Below the pieces are notes generated by a model that saw nothing but the letters and a program-made list of their open reading frames with translations, was not told the origin of the DNA and did not search any database. The translations under genes were made by a program, and so were the position numbers. DNA of 64,000 nucleotides from Anaerocolumna sp047777345 (GTDB taxonomy: Bacteria; Bacillota; Clostridia; Lachnospirales; Lachnospiraceae), in contig JBKEEJ010000008.1 in assembly GCA_047777345.1 (NCBI GenBank), positions 62,001-126,000 on the forward strand. Reading direction: 5' to 3'. Shown here piece after piece: positions 59,608-64,000 of the stretch; position 1 is the stretch's first letter, and each line of letters starts with the position of its first letter.

Positions 59608-60123
59608 TTGAATTCGTTCAGTAAAATAATTGCCTTCCTGTTGGCAGCAATCATAATGTTTATTGGGCCATTGCTATATATGGCCCAGAAACAGGATGCC
59701 ATCACATTAGCATACGTATCAAATGAGACCGGCAAATTTGTTGACAGTATAAAGAACACCGGTTTTTTAAGCCGTTCTGTGTATATGGATTATATTCGAA
59801 AAATTGACATTACCAATCATTTATATGACATAGAAATAACACACAGCCATAAGATTGTAGAACCTGTCTATGATGAAGCTACCGGCATGTTTCTGAACGA
59901 TTTTGATACATATTATATTAATACTTATGAGGATGAAATATTTGAAGCCTTTGACAGGGCAGAAGATTATTACTTTTCCCATGGGGATTTTGTATCTGTT
60001 ACCGTAGTAAACCGAACCAAAACAATGGCAACCAAATTAATGGAATTAATTTATCGTTATGATGTTCCGGATGAACAGATATTGGTTACTTACGGAGGTA
60101 TGATACGGGATGAAGTTAACTGA
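59608..60123 (+). CDS. Small single-span protein 3 (pilin-like)
   Basis: A 171-residue protein. FSKIIAFLLAAIIMFIGPLL then YMAQKQDAITLAYVSNETGK resembles TadE-like or archaeal-type minor pilins, with an outer domain that ends near residue 165. TTG at 59608 follows AAAGAGGG. A gap of 158 bases separates it from the gene before, and its last codons overlap the next start. In Lachnospiraceae Tad-like loci, I recall proteins of this form, but without known function. Confidence 0.5.
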   Translation: MNSFSKIIAFLLAAIIMFIGPLLYMAQKQDAITLAYVSNETGKFVDSIKNTGFLSRSVYMDYIRKIDITNHLYDIEITHSHKIVEPVYDEATGMFLNDFDTYYINTYEDEIFEAFDRAEDYYFSHGDFVSVTVVNRTKTMATKLMELIYRYDVPDEQILVTYGGMIRDEVN

Positions 60124-61063
60124 TCTGGCTATTTTATTTTTTGCCATTGAACTTATTGTAATTACTATACTGGATGTAAGGACCAATAACCTGGTAGCGG
60201 TGTCAAATCGCACCATGGAATATAATAAGCAACTGGACAGTGCTGTTGAGGATGGAATCGCAAATCTGGTGGAAGTAGACAGCAGACGAAAGCTGATATT
60301 AAATAAAGATGTTGCAATCAATCAGTTTTACCAGTCCTTGTTTGCCAATTTTGGGGTTCTTGGTAACAGTCAGGCTGAAAATAAATTAAAGGCATATATT
60401 CCTGTCATTTTAATTACGGATATGGACGGGTTTTATATTTATTATAATCACATTTATAACTCAGACGGAGAAAAACGAATCAGTCAGAAATGGACGGAAA
60501 AAATACCATATGCCTATGAAGACGGGAGTTTGATTTATAAATTTACCTTAGGTACTTTTGTTACTCTTTATAATAAAACAACTAATGAAACTTATGAAGG
60601 CGAATACAAAGATTTGGCACCACAGTTTCCGGAATCCATCCTGTCTGATGATGAGGTATATGACAGCATCCGCAGAAATGCTATTATCGATGCTATTGAA
60701 AAGAATATGAATTATTATATAAATTTACACAACAGGATTGCTTTTTGGTATGGCATTACCTATCAGTTCTGGCTGCCCCAGATAGATAAAACAGACTGGT
60801 ACCGGACTATAGACGATATCAGCATGCTTGTTATTTTCCAGGGTTACCCCTATACTCCCAACAGCAAAGATACCTATAACCGATACGCCTTAGGAGGTGC
60901 CAGGTTAACAAAATCAAGAGTATATAATATTACAGAAAAAAAGGAAATTAAGTATTACCATAAAGCAGACTGCCCATATGGAAATCCGGATGGAATGACT
61001 TATTATACCAAAGAGGAATGTGCCTTAGAAGGAGCATATCCCTGTCCGGAATGCAGTCCGTAG
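60110..61063 (+). CDS. Single-span protein 4 with C-terminal Cys-rich motif
   Basis: A 317-residue protein. TDLAILFFAIELIVITILDV is an N-terminal helix. A large outside domain follows. It ends in KYYHKADCPYGNPDGMTYYT and KEECALEGAYPCPECSP: four Cys and a His in a spacing like Ada-type or nuclease-tail zinc sites (Y-H-x-x-x-C ... A-x-x-x-G-x-x-P-C-x-x-C). Its ATG overlaps the prior gene by 14 bases. It could be a large minor pilin or a tip protein that binds metal. No family name can be given. Confidence 0.55.
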   Translation: MKLTDLAILFFAIELIVITILDVRTNNLVAVSNRTMEYNKQLDSAVEDGIANLVEVDSRRKLILNKDVAINQFYQSLFANFGVLGNSQAENKLKAYIPVILITDMDGFYIYYNHIYNSDGEKRISQKWTEKIPYAYEDGSLIYKFTLGTFVTLYNKTTNETYEGEYKDLAPQFPESILSDDEVYDSIRRNAIIDAIEKNMNYYINLHNRIAFWYGITYQFWLPQIDKTDWYRTIDDISMLVIFQGYPYTPNSKDTYNRYALGGARLTKSRVYNITEKKEIKYYHKADCPYGNPDGMTYYTKEECALEGAYPCPECSP

Positions 61064-61286
61064 AAATGAAGTAATAAAAAAAGGATAGTGTATTAAAAGA
61101 GAAAATGTTTAAAGAATGAAAGTTATTTGAAAATGAAAGTTACTGATTAGTTTGTTTATATTACCGAAATTAAGCATATAAACGATAAAATTCATAAGAT
61201 ACTGTTTGACTAGAGTATATTTGAAATGGTAAAATTTGTTTAAACCTTATTGAGGGAAGTATAGTTAAAGGAAGGGAGTTATTAAT

Positions 61287-62510
61287 GTGAAGAAAAGAAA
61301 ATCTCTTAATCATGCTTTAGTTCTGTTTTTATCTGTTGTAATTTTATTCACATCCGTACCGGCTGTAAATTTAGCTTCGACAGTTTCGGCGGCAACTAGT
61401 TCCAGAATTAAGCTTTACAACTTTATAAAATTAACCGTTGAGGCACTTGGCCTGGATGTAGAAACAACCTACCTGAATGCAGCCCTAAAAGCAGGTATTG
61501 TAAAAGAAGGGGATTTTTCAAATTACAAAAAATATACAACCAGAACGGATGCCGCTGTGATTCTAAACCGGGCAGACGAATATCTGCACGGTGATACTGT
61601 TGATCCGGAACTGCTGAAACTGGTTTTAAACAGCCGGATTTCTGATATTAAAAAAATAGATGCAGATAAGAGAGAAGCAGTTGCCAAAATTTATGCAAAA
61701 GGATTTATGAAAGGCTACAGCAACGGATACTACATTAAAAGTCGGGAATTTCGTGGAAATGAATATATGACAACAGCCGGAGCTAAGAATGTAATCAGCA
61801 TGTTAAAGAATACAAAGAAAAGGGCCAAATTAAGCCCGGACGGCCAACTTATCCGTACAACCAATTTGCCGAAAAACGCCAAAGATTATCCTTATATACT
61901 GGAGACATATCCAAATTCTTTTTATGAGATGAAGTTTAGATATCAAAGGGCAAAATTCTATTTTAAGCCGGTAGAATTAGAGCATTATGCAAGTCCAGCC
62001 AGAATAAGAGATATGGATTTAAATAATGTTGATTTAAATAAATACAAAGATGTTTGGATGCAGAGAGTAGAAACCAACCTGAAAAATCGTTTAAATGTAG
62101 ATTATCGTACCATTAATAATAAATGGATTAATACTTTACGAAGTACATATACCCAATATGGAGATACAGAACATGACAAAAGAATAACAGACGCAATAAA
62201 GGATTATGTTAAGGCTGTAAAGAAAAATAAAATTGTAATACAAAGTAAGGTAATATCTGTAGAACCTTCTACCTTATATAAATTTACTGGTTTTTATGTA
62301 AGAGCATATGTAAAATTTAAAGTAACATACTCTGGAAATAATCTAACAGCAGAAAATTTAATTTTGGGAACTAAAATTTGGATGCCTAAACTAAAGAAAG
62401 ATAAGTGGTATGAAGGAGTTTATGATATTCAGTTAGGAACGATAAACGGAAGTAGCAACGGTAGTGATTACTATATTACAAATGATTCATTAGTAGATTT
62501 TGAAGATTAA
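61287..62510 (+). CDS. Secreted protein with SLH-like N-terminal region
   Basis: A 407-residue exported protein. The signal peptide is clear: basic start, ALVLFLSVVILFTSVPAVNL, and a cut near STVSAA. Residues 40-180 look like two weak SLH units (NAALKAGIVKEGDFSNYKKY then TTRTDAAVILNRADEYL; YAKGFMKGYSNGYYIKSREF), which bind cell-wall polymers. The rest is a mixed domain of unknown kind. GTG 61287 lies after GGAAGGGAG. The 220-base gap before it may hold its own promoter. It is inferred to be a wall-bound part of the same system. Confidence 0.65.
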   Translation: MKKRKSLNHALVLFLSVVILFTSVPAVNLASTVSAATSSRIKLYNFIKLTVEALGLDVETTYLNAALKAGIVKEGDFSNYKKYTTRTDAAVILNRADEYLHGDTVDPELLKLVLNSRISDIKKIDADKREAVAKIYAKGFMKGYSNGYYIKSREFRGNEYMTTAGAKNVISMLKNTKKRAKLSPDGQLIRTTNLPKNAKDYPYILETYPNSFYEMKFRYQRAKFYFKPVELEHYASPARIRDMDLNNVDLNKYKDVWMQRVETNLKNRLNVDYRTINNKWINTLRSTYTQYGDTEHDKRITDAIKDYVKAVKKNKIVIQSKVISVEPSTLYKFTGFYVRAYVKFKVTYSGNNLTAENLILGTKIWMPKLKKDKWYEGVYDIQLGTINGSSNGSDYYITNDSLVDFED

Positions 62511-62537
62511 TGAAATAGGAGCGATATAAAGTTTAAA

Positions 62538-64000
62538 ATGATAAAAAAAATAATTACTTTTATCAGCATAAGTTTTATATTACTATTAGTAATGATGCCA
62601 ATAAATGTAAAAGCAGCTATTCCTGCAACAGAAGCGATAATGGATGAAAATGGAAATTTTTATTTTACAACAACTGATACAGCCGCTACTACACAAACAA
62701 CTTGGGAAACAATAGGTTTTACAGTTCGCAGGGATGAATGCAAAGATGGTAATCCGTTAAAGGATAATAAATATGCTACTTTCATGATAAAACAAAATCA
62801 AAAAATTGAAGTAAGAGAAGGCGGAGAAGTAACAGTAACTTTTTATTTAACAAAAGCGCAGGTTAATAAAGCGTTAGCCGGTACTGATCTCGAAACAATA
62901 AAAGATAATGATGTATTATATCTAAATGGTATTTTTAAAGTACATAATGGTAAAAATGGAGCAGGTCCTTATTATACACTAAAAAGTATACAAAATGCGG
63001 AAGCTTGGAAAAATCCTAATGACTTTAAAGATAGATTTAATATAAAAATACATTATAATGCCGGTGATCAAGAGTATCCAATTAAAATTTCGTACCAATT
63101 ATATCAATCCGGAAAATATACGGAAGTAAATACTGTATCTTTTGGTAAGCAAAAAAATCATACTACTTTTCAATTGGATAAAAGGAAAATACCCGATAGA
63201 TTTTCACATCAAGGAGAAGATTATTATTTGTATCGTACATATTATCAATATCTTCCTAAAACAACTAAACTGGGGAACAGAAAAACATCAGTAGATAAAA
63301 ACAAATATCCTGAACAGTATGAAAAAGATTTAAAGTATATTCGGGATAGAGATATTCCAATAGTAGGAAGTAATGAAGGGGACAGTGTTAAAATTGTAGC
63401 GGTTTATAGAAGGTATCCGAAAAAAAGTGATAATGAAGAAGAAGAGGAAATAATCAAAGAATATGAGGAAACTGATCCATATGCTGTTATAAAAGCGGAT
63501 GCCCGAGGTAACGAAGCTTATGATGTGAAAGATGGAATACCAGATACCGAATCATTATATGCCAATGCTTTTGGAAGTAAATATCTTGCCGGCAGTACTT
63601 TTATCAGAAAATATGGAACCAAATATTACACGGTAAACGTGAAAAAAACTTATATTCTCCATTGGACTACAACGGAAACGGAGACAGATCCGGATACAAA
63701 AGAGACCAAGGAAAAAACGATAGAGCATACAGAAACCAGAAGTATGACATATACCTATAATATTCCTAGGGAATATTCGTATTGGATTATAGCAAATTTA
63801 GGAGTATATGGTATAGAAAAAGCGGATATCAATAATGATGCTTTACCAAATGGTAGTGTAACACTCCGGCCGTCAAGCGGTTATTCTCTACCTACGGTAA
63901 GCTATGAACATAGTGACAGTGAAAGTTCCCATTTAATCGAACCAAATAAAGTAATTGAAGTTAATCTGGGGACAGAAACAATTAATTCAAGCAGTATACC
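62538..64000 (+). CDS. Large secreted protein, partial (cut by the window edge)
   Basis: An open frame from ATG 62538 runs off the window, with at least 487 residues. The signal peptide is MIKKIITFISISFILLLVMM and PINVKAA. The mature part begins IPATEAIMDENGNFYFTTTD. It is rich in Tyr, Thr, Asn and Lys, with beta-strand-like patterns (YYTVNVKKTYILHWTTTETE) and no Cys-rich or membrane part so far. It reminds me of the DUF5704-type proteins linked to such loci, but this is from memory. The ribosome site (AGGAG at 62517) is rather far away. It may be an adhesin or a cell-surface scaffold. Confidence 0.6.
   Translation, partial: MIKKIITFISISFILLLVMMPINVKAAIPATEAIMDENGNFYFTTTDTAATTQTTWETIGFTVRRDECKDGNPLKDNKYATFMIKQNQKIEVREGGEVTVTFYLTKAQVNKALAGTDLETIKDNDVLYLNGIFKVHNGKNGAGPYYTLKSIQNAEAWKNPNDFKDRFNIKIHYNAGDQEYPIKISYQLYQSGKYTEVNTVSFGKQKNHTTFQLDKRKIPDRFSHQGEDYYLYRTYYQYLPKTTKLGNRKTSVDKNKYPEQYEKDLKYIRDRDIPIVGSNEGDSVKIVAVYRRYPKKSDNEEEEEIIKEYEETDPYAVIKADARGNEAYDVKDGIPDTESLYANAFGSKYLAGSTFIRKYGTKYYTVNVKKTYILHWTTTETETDPDTKETKEKTIEHTETRSMTYTYNIPREYSYWIIANLGVYGIEKADINNDALPNGSVTLRPSSGYSLPTVSYEHSDSESSHLIEPNKVIEVNLGTETINSSSI

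Overview
The window looks like chromosomal DNA of a low-GC, anaerobic, probably spore-forming member of the Clostridia, most likely Lachnospiraceae. The signs are strong AGGAGG ribosome sites with frequent TTG and GTG starts, the PyrK/PyrD-1B pair of NAD-dependent anaerobic dihydroorotate oxidation, a LysM plus GH18-like protein of the spore-cortex type, and several small proteins that I recall as typical of this family. Species was not determined.

Region by region. 0-2 kb: two tyrosine-recombinase remnants, a nitroreductase and a decayed cupin gene. 2-2.8 kb: an Xre regulator with a DUF2178 membrane partner. 3.3-11.7 kb: a catabolic cluster with KDPG aldolase, TIM-barrel isomerase, organic-acid permease, a hydantoinase-A-like ATPase, a HExxH protein, KDG-type kinase, and an hxlA-hxlB-like pair. 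11.7-14.5 kb: a gene graveyard (radical SAM, polyketide ketoreductase, glycosyltransferase and AraC fragments) around an intact MerR regulator and a HAD hydrolase. 14.5-20 kb: a Y-family polymerase with a coupled small protein, a LysM/GH18-like protein, a LMW phosphatase and a Cof-type HAD phosphatase. 20.2-21.4 kb: tRNA-Gly(GCC), a second broken copy of it, and recombinase remnants, so this is an integration hotspot.

21.5-26 kb: the trehalose system treR / treP-treC with twin operators. 26-33 kb: pyroglutamyl peptidase, PadR-DUF2812 pair, nitrilase-family amidase, extradiol-dioxygenase-like protein, HD-GYP protein, DUF3298 protein. 33.4-36.3 kb: Nudix-like protein, pyrC, pyrF. 36.4-40.9 kb: two PLP enzymes of sulfur amino-acid metabolism (minus strand), separated from their promoter and structured leader by a complete 1884-bp insertion sequence with 8-bp target duplication. 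41-47.5 kb: Xaa-Pro aminopeptidase, cyclophilin, YfhO and GT2. 48.3-51 kb: pyrK-pyrD-pyrE and a 50-residue membrane protein; the pyrimidine genes are thus split into two blocks 12 kb apart.

51.3-64 kb (runs off the window): a compact, overlapping run of genes encoding a strongly divergent Tad-like (type IV pilus superfamily) machine: two CpaE/MinD-like proteins with degenerate P-loops, a third with none, a SAF/CpaB-like protein, a membrane-anchored CpaF/TadA ATPase, a fused TadB-TadC platform, four small single-span proteins, and large secreted proteins. This is the best candidate for a poorly described system. The second is the hydantoinase-A/HExxH/KDPG aldolase catabolic cluster. All functions are read from motifs and remembered families; no database search was possible.
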